A stretch of 64,000 nt of DNA from ELB16-189 sp018266435 (GTDB lineage Bacteria > Bacteroidota > Bacteroidia > Cytophagales > Cyclobacteriaceae). The position numbers and the translations under genes were made by a program. Of this stretch, positions 54,418 to 62,001 are shown piece by piece. The number at the start of each line of letters is the position of its first letter. Positions within the stretch are counted from its first letter, which is position 1. The stretch is from assembly GCA_030123525.1 (NCBI GenBank), contig CP126125.1, positions 2,852,001-2,916,000 on the forward strand, written 5' to 3'. The notes below the pieces were generated by a model. That model was given only the letters and a program-made list of their open reading frames with translations, ran no database searches and had not been told where the DNA came from.

Positions 54418-54630
54418 ATGCAACGTTTTTCCATGAGGCTTTTATTTTTTATGTTCCTTTTCTTTGCGGTTGGTGGCTTATTTGCTCAGCCCGGAGGTGG
54501 AAGGCCGTGTCCTAAGCCTCCATGTCCTCCGCCCGTTCCGATTACCGGAATTGAGTACTTAATCGGGTTAGGCGGGTTGTATGGAATCAGGAAGTTAATC
54601 AAGTCTCAAAAACAAAACCCCCATCGGTGA
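54418..54630 (+). CDS. Small Cys/Pro-rich protein with exosortase-type C-terminal signal
   Basis: A 70-residue protein in three parts. First, a signal peptide (about 1-24, ending GGLFAQ). Second, a mature stretch of only about 20 residues, GGGRPCPKPPCPPPVP, with two cysteines. Third, a tripartite tail: the motif PITGIE, a hydrophobic glycine-rich helix YLIGLGGLYGI, and basic RKLIKSQK. This tail resembles the PID-CTERM/PEP-CTERM class of exosortase sorting signals, in which a Pro-containing motif precedes a helix and a basic end. It starts 6 bp after the giant T9SS gene and overlaps pglF by 4 bp. It is the only candidate XrtF substrate seen in the window. Confidence 0.8.
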   Translation: MQRFSMRLLFFMFLFFAVGGLFAQPGGGRPCPKPPCPPPVPITGIEYLIGLGGLYGIRKLIKSQKQNPHR

Positions 54631-56534
54631 TTCGGTTATTCATCCGTTTTATCCGTAACCTGCGGATACTTCCGCGGTGGGTCATTATTTTTATTGATGT
54701 TGCCTTAATTGCTTTCTCTGTTTTACTGGGTTACTTATTACGATTCAATTTTTCAGTTGAGGAATTGGAGCGGAATCAATTCGAATCAGGTATAGCCATT
54801 TATTCTTTTTGTGGGCTTATTTCGATATTACTGACTAATAGCCACCGGGGCATTATCCGGTACACCGGCACACAAGATGGTGTTCGTATTTTTTACATGA
54901 ATACGGTGAACCTGGGTTTAGTTTATGCTACTAATTTTATTTTCAGTTTGGGGCATAGACCCAACCTCATTCCTTACTCGGTTATTCTGATCAGTTGGCT
55001 GTCCTCATTTCTTCTTTTGTTTTATTACCGACTTTTAGTTAAACAGGTTTTTTCTTACTACCGCAACTCCATGGTTAATCAGGCCCGCATCATGATTTTT
55101 GGTGCCGGGCAAACGGGCATTATTACGCGCCATGTGTTGGAGTCAACCCCCCGGATGAAGGTGGTTGGTTTTTTAGAGGATGCTCCCGATAAAATCGGAA
55201 AGGTTATAGACGGTATTACCATTTTTGACAGCAAAACTTCAGAACTCGGCCGCTTGCTTAGCGATAACACCGTTAACGAGGTAATTTTTACTGCTTCCAA
55301 TATTTCGTTAGATAGAAAAAATGAAATTGTAGATGTTTGTGTACGTAAGCAAATAAAAGTAAGAACTGTTCCGCCTGTGGAAAAATGGGTAAGGGGCGAG
55401 CTTAGCCTTAACCAGATTAAAGAATTAAATATTGAAGAGCTACTGGGGCGCGAATCTATCAAAATTAAAAACGGTAATATTGAATCAGATCTCCGGGGCA
55501 AAAGAATCATAATTACAGGAGCAGCTGGTTCTATAGGTTCTGAAATTTTCAGGCAGATCCTTTTAGCCAACCCGAGTTCTGTTATTTTGATAGACCAGGC
55601 TGAATCTGCTTTATATGAGTTGGAATGTGAATCCAAGTCAATGAATATCAGTGCGCGCCTCTACTGGTATCTCGCTGATATTAATGAGAAAGACCGGATA
55701 CGGTTGATATTTGAAGAGCATCGACCCAATATCGTGTACCACGCGGCAGCCTATAAGCATGTTCCCATGATGGAGAATAACCCATCAGAAGCTATCAAAT
55801 GCAATATTTTAGGTACCAAAAACATGGCTGATTTAGCCGTTGAATTTGGGGTAAGTAAGTTTGTGATGATCTCTACGGATAAGGCCGTAAACCCAACCAA
55901 TGTGATGGGTTGCTCTAAGCGCATAGCTGAAATATATGTGCAGTCGTACAATGATTACCTGGAAACTCAAGGGAAACAACGCACGGCTTTTGTTACGACA
56001 CGATTTGGTAATGTGTTGGGCTCAAACGGATCAGTTATTCCGCTTTTTAAAAAACAAATTCAAGAAGGTGGACCGGTAACAGTTACCCATCCGGAGATTA
56101 CCCGCTATTTTATGACCATCCCTGAGGCGTGCCAGTTGGTGTTGGAAGCAGGGACCATGGGCAGGGGAGGTGAAATATTTATTTTTGATATGGGCAAGTC
56201 TGTTAAGATATTGGATTTGGCTGAAAAAATGATTTGGCTATCGGGCCTTGAACCCAGAAAAGATATAGACATTGTATTTACCGGATTACGAGAAGGTGAA
56301 AAGCTGTACGAAGAACTGCTGAACAATCATGAAAATACCATTGCTACGCATCATGAAATGATCATGATTGCAAAGGTTAAAAAATATCCATACGAAGAGA
56401 TTAATCGCTATGTAGATCTGTTCAATGATTTACTGTACGACAAAAATGAATTAAAAAGCGTGGCGCTGATGAAAGAATTAGTGCCAGAATATAAAAGTAA
56501 TTATTCGCGCTACGAGGTGTTAGACAAGAATTGA
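54627..56534 (+). CDS. pglF: UDP-GlcNAc 4,6-dehydratase, PglF/WbpM/CapD family
   Basis: A 635-residue membrane-bound dehydratase starting at GTG, which overlaps the previous stop. Four N-terminal helices (about 10-150) are followed by a first nucleotide-binding domain (MIFGAGQTGIITRHVLES) and the catalytic SDR domain with ITGAAGSIGSEIFRQI. The family blocks YHAAAYKHVPMMENNPSEAI, ISTDKAVNPTNVMGCSKRIAE and RFGNVLGSNGSVIPLFKKQI are complete. It makes UDP-4-keto-6-deoxy-GlcNAc. In this locus the product can go to PglE/PglD (bacillosamine type) or to the WbpV-like reductase for QuiNAc/FucNAc. It is the last gene of the locus. Confidence 0.93.
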   Translation: MIRLFIRFIRNLRILPRWVIIFIDVALIAFSVLLGYLLRFNFSVEELERNQFESGIAIYSFCGLISILLTNSHRGIIRYTGTQDGVRIFYMNTVNLGLVYATNFIFSLGHRPNLIPYSVILISWLSSFLLLFYYRLLVKQVFSYYRNSMVNQARIMIFGAGQTGIITRHVLESTPRMKVVGFLEDAPDKIGKVIDGITIFDSKTSELGRLLSDNTVNEVIFTASNISLDRKNEIVDVCVRKQIKVRTVPPVEKWVRGELSLNQIKELNIEELLGRESIKIKNGNIESDLRGKRIIITGAAGSIGSEIFRQILLANPSSVILIDQAESALYELECESKSMNISARLYWYLADINEKDRIRLIFEEHRPNIVYHAAAYKHVPMMENNPSEAIKCNILGTKNMADLAVEFGVSKFVMISTDKAVNPTNVMGCSKRIAEIYVQSYNDYLETQGKQRTAFVTTRFGNVLGSNGSVIPLFKKQIQEGGPVTVTHPEITRYFMTIPEACQLVLEAGTMGRGGEIFIFDMGKSVKILDLAEKMIWLSGLEPRKDIDIVFTGLREGEKLYEELLNNHENTIATHHEMIMIAKVKKYPYEEINRYVDLFNDLLYDKNELKSVALMKELVPEYKSNYSRYEVLDKN

Positions 56535-56535
56535 A

Positions 56536-57453
56536 TTATCTCCGCCTGATGCTACCTTTCTTATTATAGCGATACATAGAGGAGCGTTTCTTTCCTCCAA
56601 AAAGTAAGCCATTGCCCCTGCTGCCGCCTTCGCGCATAGGCAGATAATATTCTACTTTTACATTTAATAAAAAATAACTGTCAGTACTGGAGGGGTTGCC
56701 GCGCTTCGATCCGGCATTATAGTTATTTTGCTCTCCTGAAGGAATAGTGGTCAGTGTATTGTATGCCGGATTATTTGGGTTAATGAAATAATTTCGAATC
56801 GGGTCTGAGGTGGGGGCAATGTATTTTGAACTGACGTCATCCAAATAATTGGTAAAAGTTTTTCGGTAACCACCTTCTAAAACAAGGTTAGTATTGGGGC
56901 CCATTTTTAATCGTACACCTAACCCAAAAGGAATAACCGGTACTACACGACTATAACTTACCCCTTCGGTATGCAGGGGTTCGAGGTCATAGGTTTTTCC
57001 GTTTAATTGTGCTTGTGGATTGAAATACAGTAACCCAATTCCAGTAAATCCATAAATATTGACTTGTTGCCTACGGTAGTAACGGTTTCCATTGGCAAAA
57101 AGATTGAAAGCGGCAATAGTGCTGAGTTCAAAGCAGTTGCTTTGAAATGAAAGTCCTCTTGCTTTTCTGGCTGCGCTGTTGGCTTGAGCATCTGACCCTT
57201 CCAGTTTAAACCAATTTAACTCTGCCCGTAAGTCAATGCTTGGGGTAACATAAGCCTGAAGGCCCACATTCAAATTAGGTTGTAGTTTGAAGATGGCTCC
57301 TGGATTGGCCAGAGTGCCATAATATGTAGATGAACCCGTACCTGCCGTTAGTATTAAAGACCTTTCTCTTCTGACTGCATAGAAACTTTGAGCAGCAGAA
57401 AACTCTGTTAGCATTACAAAAACAAAAAACAGGACGATCTTGGGGTTGTTCAT
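56536..57453 (-). CDS. Outer-membrane beta-barrel protein
   Basis: A 305-residue protein with a signal peptide (ending FSAAQS). Repeated amphipathic beta strands follow, with aromatic girdles (LILTAGTGSSTYYGTL, LNVGLQAYVTPSIDLRAELNWF, VPFGLGVRLKMGPNTNLVLEGGYRKTF, YFLLNVKVEYYL), typical of an 8- to 10-stranded barrel such as the DUF6089-type proteins of Bacteroidota. It ends in a basic tail (GSIRRR). It is convergent with pglF with a single base between the stop codons. No ligand or function can be assigned. Confidence 0.75.
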   Translation of the reverse strand: MNNPKIVLFFVFVMLTEFSAAQSFYAVRRERSLILTAGTGSSTYYGTLANPGAIFKLQPNLNVGLQAYVTPSIDLRAELNWFKLEGSDAQANSAARKARGLSFQSNCFELSTIAAFNLFANGNRYYRRQQVNIYGFTGIGLLYFNPQAQLNGKTYDLEPLHTEGVSYSRVVPVIPFGLGVRLKMGPNTNLVLEGGYRKTFTNYLDDVSSKYIAPTSDPIRNYFINPNNPAYNTLTTIPSGEQNNYNAGSKRGNPSSTDSYFLLNVKVEYYLPMREGGSRGNGLLFGGKKRSSMYRYNKKGSIRRR

Positions 57454-57464
57454 TACTTACCTGA

Positions 57465-57482
57465 TTATGCAATTTATGCAAT
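57465..57482. repeat. 9-bp tandem direct repeat TTATGCAAT x2
   Basis: Two perfect adjacent copies of TTATGCAAT between the start of the beta-barrel gene (57453) and the end of sucC (57503). It lies where a regulator could bind upstream of the barrel gene. No consensus promoter is seen there. Confidence 0.4.
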
Positions 57483-57502
57483 TAACTTAAAATAGGAAAC
57501 CC

Positions 57503-58714
57503 CTATGCCAGCACTTCTTTGATGCGCTGGGCGGCTTCCTTTAACAAAATGGCTGAATATACTTTTAGGCCAGATTCTTTTATGATTTTTGCACCCTCCT
57601 CAGCATTTGTACCCTGCAATCTCACGATAATCGGCACGGGAATATTGCCTACTTTTTTGTAAGCTTCTACTACTCCGTTAGCTACACGATCGCATCGTAC
57701 AATTCCTCCGAAGATATTGATTAAGATAGCTTTAACATTGGGATCTTTAAGTATTATTCTAAAACCTGCTTCTACTGTTTCAGCATTGGCACCACCGCCA
57801 ACATCCAGAAAATTAGCCGGATCTCCACCCGATAATTTGATAATATCCATAGTGGCCATGGCGAGTCCTGCCCCATTTACCATGCAGCCAACATTGCCAT
57901 CCAGTTTTACATAATTCAGTCCTGATTTTCCTGCCTCCACCTCGAGCGGGTCTTCTTCCGTAATATCGCGAAGTTCTTCCAGGTCAGGATGGCGGAACAG
58001 GGCATTATCATCCAGGTTCACCTTGCCGTCCACGGCTAAAATTTTGTTGTCAGAAGTTTTTAGCATGGGGTTGATCTCAAACATTGAGGCATCTAAACCG
58101 ATATAGGCAGCGTAGAGAGAACTAACAAATTTTAGCATTTCTTTATAGGCAGTGCCTTCGAGACCCAAAGAAAAGGCTATTTTTCTTGCTTGATAGGGCT
58201 GCAGGCCGATGGCCGGATCAACCCATTCTTTTACTATTTTTTCAGGATGTGTGGCGGCCACTTCTTCTATGTTCATTCCGCCTTCTGTGCTAGCCATGAT
58301 TACAGGTTTCCCTTTCGCGCGGTCCAGCAAGATACTAATGTAGTATTCTTTGGGCTCGCTTTCGCCAGGGTAATAAACATCCTCTGCAATCAATACTTTA
58401 TTTACTTTTTTGCCGTGAACTCCAGTTTGAAGTGTCACCAATGTTCCTCCTAAAATAGCTTTTGATTTCTCAAAGACCTCATCCATATTTTTGGCCAGTA
58501 CCACTCCGCGAGATCCTGTTTCTTTGATGGTGCCCTTGCCTCTGCCGCCTGCATGAATTTGCGATTTAATCACAAACCATTTAGAGCCGGTTTCGGCTTG
58601 CAGGGTTTTGGCGGCTGCCACTGCTTTGTCGGGGTTGTCGGCCACGATGCCGCGTTGAACGGCCACCTTGTATTTTTTTAAAAGTTCTTTAGCCTGATAT
58701 TCGTGAATATTCAT
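57503..58714 (-). CDS. sucC: Succinyl-CoA synthetase beta subunit (ADP-forming)
   Basis: A 403-residue TCA-cycle enzyme subunit that converts succinyl-CoA to succinate with ATP formation. It begins MNIHEYQAKELLKKYKVAV and has an ATP-grasp domain (FVIKSQIHAGGRGKGTIKE). CMVNGAGLAMATMDIIKLSG and ANFLDVGGGANAETVEAGF are the CoA/phosphate-side motifs, and INIFGGIVRCDRVANGVVEA lies near the C-terminus. sucD is not adjacent. The gene is divergent from lolD. Confidence 0.96.
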   Translation of the reverse strand: MNIHEYQAKELLKKYKVAVQRGIVADNPDKAVAAAKTLQAETGSKWFVIKSQIHAGGRGKGTIKETGSRGVVLAKNMDEVFEKSKAILGGTLVTLQTGVHGKKVNKVLIAEDVYYPGESEPKEYYISILLDRAKGKPVIMASTEGGMNIEEVAATHPEKIVKEWVDPAIGLQPYQARKIAFSLGLEGTAYKEMLKFVSSLYAAYIGLDASMFEINPMLKTSDNKILAVDGKVNLDDNALFRHPDLEELRDITEEDPLEVEAGKSGLNYVKLDGNVGCMVNGAGLAMATMDIIKLSGGDPANFLDVGGGANAETVEAGFRIILKDPNVKAILINIFGGIVRCDRVANGVVEAYKKVGNIPVPIIVRLQGTNAEEGAKIIKESGLKVYSAILLKEAAQRIKEVLA

Positions 58715-58724
58715 GTGGTCAGTA

Positions 58725-58732
58725 TATTTTTG
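58725..58732 (+). promoter_or_regulatory. Candidate -7 element (TATTTTTG) for lolD
   Basis: Perfect TAnnTTTG match on the plus strand in the 77-bp gap between divergent sucC and lolD, ending 59 nt before the lolD ATG. The -33 region would lie inside the sucC start. No strong match was found for the sucC promoter. Confidence 0.35.
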
Positions 58733-58791
58733 GAAGCAAGCTACTTTTTTTAAACCTTTATTTCAAATTAGCTCACGATAGATAATAACTT

Positions 58792-59445
58792 ATGTTGACA
58801 GCAACCGGAATAAAAAAAAATTATGGCTCGCTACCTGTGCTTAAAGGAGTGGATTTAAAAATAGAGAAGGGAAGTGTAATGGCTATCATGGGGGCTTCGG
58901 GGGCTGGTAAAAGTACCTTGTTGCATATATTAGGAACACTGGATACGCCTGATGGAGGAAAGCTGGAAATCAACGGAACAGATGTGTTTGGGCTTTCTGC
59001 TCAGGCATTGGCCGACTTTAGAAACCGTAGCCTGGGGTTTGTATTTCAGTTTCACAACCTCTTACCTGAGTTTACGGCTTTGGAGAATGTGATGATTCCT
59101 GGGCTGATCGGAAAACTAGATCCTAAAAAGGTAAGAGTAAAAGCAAAGGAATTATTGGATAGGCTTAACCTTAACCACAGGATGGAACACAAGCCTTCTG
59201 AACTTTCGGGGGGTGAACAGCAACGGGTGGCAGTAGCCCGGGCACTAATTAATTCACCGGTGATGGTTTTTGCAGATGAACCCAGTGGCAACCTCGATTC
59301 AAAAAATGCCACCGAATTGCACAAACTATTTTTTCAATTAAGAAATGATTTTGGGCAAACCTTTGTCATTGTTACCCACAACCTCGAGTTTGCTTCTATG
59401 GCTGACAACAAACTGGAGATTAAAGATGGAATAATGATGGCTTAG
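58792..59445 (+). CDS. lolD: Lipoprotein-releasing ABC transporter ATPase, LolD-like
   Basis: A 217-residue ABC ATPase of the LolD/MacB group. Walker A GASGAGKST is at residues 34-42, the signature is LSGGEQQRVAVARAL, Walker B is VMVFADEPSGNLDS and the switch His is in IVTHN. FVFQFHNLLPEFTALENVMIP is typical of LolD, which powers release of outer-membrane lipoproteins from the inner membrane. The partner permease (LolCE) is not in the window, as is usual in Bacteroidota. The last four bases overlap the convergent small lipoprotein gene. Confidence 0.88.
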   Translation: MLTATGIKKNYGSLPVLKGVDLKIEKGSVMAIMGASGAGKSTLLHILGTLDTPDGGKLEINGTDVFGLSAQALADFRNRSLGFVFQFHNLLPEFTALENVMIPGLIGKLDPKKVRVKAKELLDRLNLNHRMEHKPSELSGGEQQRVAVARALINSPVMVFADEPSGNLDSKNATELHKLFFQLRNDFGQTFVIVTHNLEFASMADNKLEIKDGIMMA

Positions 59446-59600
59446 AACAAGCTGCGGTGCCGGTTGTGGCGAGCGTATTTAGCTTGCGACTTTTGACCGT
59501 GCTTGGTGATCTTGTTGCTTTGGCCGTAAGAAGAACACATATAATCTGTAGTGCATGATGCTAATAGTGCAGCAATGATCAGAATAATTAGTGAGCGCAT
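59442..59600 (-). CDS. Small lipoprotein of 52 residues
   Basis: Reading from ATG 59600 gives a 52-residue frame: a leader MRSLIILIIAALLASC with a clear lipobox (LLASC, lipid-modified Cys16), then CTTDYMCSSYGQSNK and a basic His/Lys/Arg-rich tail ending RHNRHRSLF. A perfect -7 element lies 24 nt upstream. Many Bacteroidota genomes carry such very short basic lipoproteins near unrelated genes; function unknown. Its stop lies inside the 3' end of convergent lolD. Confidence 0.72.
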   Translation of the reverse strand: MRSLIILIIAALLASCTTDYMCSSYGQSNKITKHGQKSQAKYARHNRHRSLF

Positions 59601-59624
59601 AATTTTTTTGTTTGATTAACGACA

Positions 59625-59632
59625 CAAAAGTA
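59625..59632 (-). promoter_or_regulatory. Candidate -7 element (TACTTTTG) for the small lipoprotein
   Basis: Perfect TAnnTTTG on the minus strand, ending 24 nt before ATG 59600. It supports real expression of the 52-residue gene. Confidence 0.4.
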
Positions 59633-59694
59633 TAGCAGCTCGTTAGCCTGATTTTGGCTTAATTCTTTTCAATAAAAGATGTGTAAGCAGGAAT

Positions 59695-59745
59695 AAAAAA
59701 ATGAATCAAAATCCTCTTAAAACTCATTTTTTTACGCGATGAGTT
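59695..59745 (-). terminator. Overlapping A/T-rich hairpins downstream of mtaB
   Basis: AAAAAAATGA (59695-59704) pairs with TCATTTTTTT (59724-59733), and AACTCAT (59721-59727) pairs with ATGAGTT (59739-59745). The two stems share bases and are mutually exclusive. Read on the minus strand the first ends in a T-run, as in a terminator for mtaB. The rest of 59633-59801 shows no gene. Confidence 0.35.
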
Positions 59746-59801
59746 GAAAACCTTACCCCAATCGCACTTGAGAAGGCTGTTTAAAGTAACGCTTTAATCA
59801 A

Positions 59802-61121
59802 TCAGTGAACTAAAATGTCATCAGCTATTTCATCTACGAGCACAGTTCCTCGGTCTGAAATTGACCGAAGGCGTACTTTTTTAAGCTCGTTGATGAGGGC
59901 GGGGTCATATTTGGCTGATACTCGAATGTAATTTTCGGTGAAGCCGTGCATCTGTCCTTCTTCTACATCGTTTTCGAACAGAACAGTCAGTTCTTTGCCC
60001 AGATTACTTTCGTAAAAAGTTCTTCTTTTTTTATCAGATAGCGAATGAAGCATGGCAGACCGTTCGTTCCTCTCCTTTAAAGAAACCGTTTCCGGCATGG
60101 TTGCCGCCAGCGTGTTGTCTCTTTCTGAATACGTAAATACGTGCAGATAAGAAACATCCAATTCAATCAAAAATCGATATGTCTCTAAAAAATCTTCGTT
60201 GGTTTCACCCGGAAAGCCCACAATAACATCTACTCCAATGCAAGCGTTGGGCATGACTGATTTTATTTTTGCTATGCGGGCGGCATACAATTCTCGCAGG
60301 TAACGCCTGCGCATCAGTTTTAGAATTTTATTGGAGCCTGATTGCAAGGGAATGTGAAAATGAGGAACGAATTTCTTTGACTGAGCAGCGAACTCAATGA
60401 TTTCATCATGAAGGAGGTTGGGCTCAATTGAGGAGATGCGAAACCGGTCAACTCCTTCCACACTATTTAATGCCTTAATCAAGTCAATGAATCGTTCTTT
60501 ACGTTCACCGTTTTGTAGGCCAAAGTCACCTGTGTTTACACCGGTCAGCACTATTTCTTTTACATCGGTCTGGGCTATTTCTTTGGCAGTATGTACGATG
60601 TGTTCAATGCTATCGCTTCGGCTACTGCCACGGGCCAAGGGTATGGTGCAAAAACTGCAAGAATAATCGCATCCGTCTTGAACTTTTAAAAATGTTCTGG
60701 TTCGGTCAAACAGTGAATAAGAGGTATTGAATCTTTTAACTTCTTTTATCTCAGAATTAAATACTTGAGGTTGTTCAGGCCGAATGAAGCCGTCCAGGAG
60801 TTCAATCAGTCTGAATTTCTCAGAAGCACCCAGTACAGCATCCACACCCGGTATTTCAGAAATCTCCTTAGGCTTTAACTGGGCATAACAGCCGATGATG
60901 GCCACATAAGCATTAGGCGAGATGTTGCGTGCTTCACGAACTATTTTTTTGCATTTTTTATCAGCATTTTCTGTTACTGAACAGGTATTGATAATGTAGA
61001 TGTCGGGCACATCCGTGAACTCTACTTTGCGATAACCTTTTTCTTCGAACTTACGGGCAATGGTAGAGGTTTCTGAGTAATTGAGCTTGCAGCCCAGCGT
61101 ATAGAATGCAACTTTTTTCAT
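59802..61121 (-). CDS. mtaB: tRNA t6A37 methylthiotransferase
   Basis: A 439-residue radical-SAM enzyme that converts t6A37 to ms2t6A37 in tRNA. The N-terminal cluster cysteines are Cys11 (TLGCKLN), Cys47 (INTCSVT) and Cys78 (IIGCYAQ). The radical-SAM CxxxCxxC is Cys151/155/158 in DGCDYSCSFCTIPLARG. GCKLNYSE and the C-terminal TRAM-like segment fit MtaB rather than MiaB or RimO. The start at 61121 (MKKVAFYTLG) is chosen over TTG 61133 because a perfect TACCTTTG lies at 61131-61138. Confidence 0.92.
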   Translation of the reverse strand: MKKVAFYTLGCKLNYSETSTIARKFEEKGYRKVEFTDVPDIYIINTCSVTENADKKCKKIVREARNISPNAYVAIIGCYAQLKPKEISEIPGVDAVLGASEKFRLIELLDGFIRPEQPQVFNSEIKEVKRFNTSYSLFDRTRTFLKVQDGCDYSCSFCTIPLARGSSRSDSIEHIVHTAKEIAQTDVKEIVLTGVNTGDFGLQNGERKERFIDLIKALNSVEGVDRFRISSIEPNLLHDEIIEFAAQSKKFVPHFHIPLQSGSNKILKLMRRRYLRELYAARIAKIKSVMPNACIGVDVIVGFPGETNEDFLETYRFLIELDVSYLHVFTYSERDNTLAATMPETVSLKERNERSAMLHSLSDKKRRTFYESNLGKELTVLFENDVEEGQMHGFTENYIRVSAKYDPALINELKKVRLRSISDRGTVLVDEIADDILVH

Positions 61122-61130
61122 ACGAAGCAG

Positions 61131-61138
61131 CAAAGGTA
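61131..61138 (-). promoter_or_regulatory. Candidate -7 element (TACCTTTG) for mtaB
   Basis: Perfect TAnnTTTG on the minus strand, ending 9 nt before ATG 61121. It would exclude the TTG start at 61133, which overlaps the element. No clear -33 match. Confidence 0.45.
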
Positions 61139-61214
61139 AACATTCAATGTTATTTCATTTTATTTTTTGAACCATGCCGGCAATGATTTTGTTTAAATCA
61201 ATACCTTTTTTGTT

Positions 61215-61904
61215 ATGGCAAAACCTTTGATTAAGATAGATATAGTTTCGGATGTAGTTTGTCCGTGGTGCTATATTGGCAAACGGAGATTGGAAAAAGC
61301 AATGAACCAGTTAAAAGATGAAATGGTGTTTGAGGCGGAGTTTCATCCGTTTGAATTAAATCCCACATTGCCTGCCGAGGGTGTGGATCAAAAAAAATAC
61401 TTATCAGATAAATTTGGTGGCGAGGAACGCTACCACCAGATTACGGCACATACAACTAAGATTGCAGCACAAGAAGGCTTGAAGTTTTCTTTTGAAAAGC
61501 AATTGATTTCTCCCAACACATTTCAGTCTCACAGGCTTATTGCCTGGGCAAAAAAATTTAACAAACAGGCTGCCATGAAAGAAGCATTGATGAGTGCTTA
61601 TTTTGAAAAAGGAATTGACTTGTCTAAAAAAGAAAATTTAGCAGCATTAGCTGCAAGGGTTGAACTCGATAAAATTAAAACGGAAAAATTTCTTAACAGT
61701 GATGATCTTTCAGATGAGGTTAAGAAGGAAGAGCAACTCAATTACCAACGGGGAATATCCAGTGTGCCGTACTTTATCATCAACAACAAATACGGGTTAT
61801 CGGGGGCACAGCCGACAGAGGTATTTGTACAGGCGTTGAGAGAAATAGCCACTGAAGTTATGAATGGTTTCAGTGAAAGTGATGAAGTAGGAGAGAGGTG
61901 TTAG
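61215..61904 (+). CDS. DsbA-family (FrnE-like) thiol oxidoreductase
   Basis: A 229-residue thioredoxin-fold protein with active site Cys16-Pro-Trp-Cys19 in VCPWCYIGKRRLEKAM and the cis-proline loop SSVPYFIINNKYGLSGAQP. FrnE-like proteins have no signal peptide and this one also lacks it, so it is likely cytoplasmic and handles disulphide isomerisation or oxidant stress. It is convergent with the aconitase gene; the terminator between them is described separately. Confidence 0.9.
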   Translation: MAKPLIKIDIVSDVVCPWCYIGKRRLEKAMNQLKDEMVFEAEFHPFELNPTLPAEGVDQKKYLSDKFGGEERYHQITAHTTKIAAQEGLKFSFEKQLISPNTFQSHRLIAWAKKFNKQAAMKEALMSAYFEKGIDLSKKENLAALAARVELDKIKTEKFLNSDDLSDEVKKEEQLNYQRGISSVPYFIINNKYGLSGAQPTEVFVQALREIATEVMNGFSESDEVGERC

Positions 61905-61950
61905 GTTGTGCTATAAGATGATTACCAGAATTAACAGGCGAGAAATTATT

Positions 61951-61981
61951 CAAAAAAAAGGCCACCTCTTAAGGCAGCCTC
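61951..61981 (-). terminator. Rho-independent terminator of the aconitase gene
   Basis: On the minus strand the stem AGGCTGCCT-TAAG/TAAGA-AGGTGGCCT forms nine pairs, two of them G-U (stem bases 59-67 with 72-80 of the 619xx block), followed directly by eight T. On the plus strand the two wobble pairs become C-A mismatches, so it should act mainly for the minus-strand aconitase message. Confidence 0.8.
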
Positions 61982-62001
61982 TTTAGTGAAATTCATGTAC
62001 T

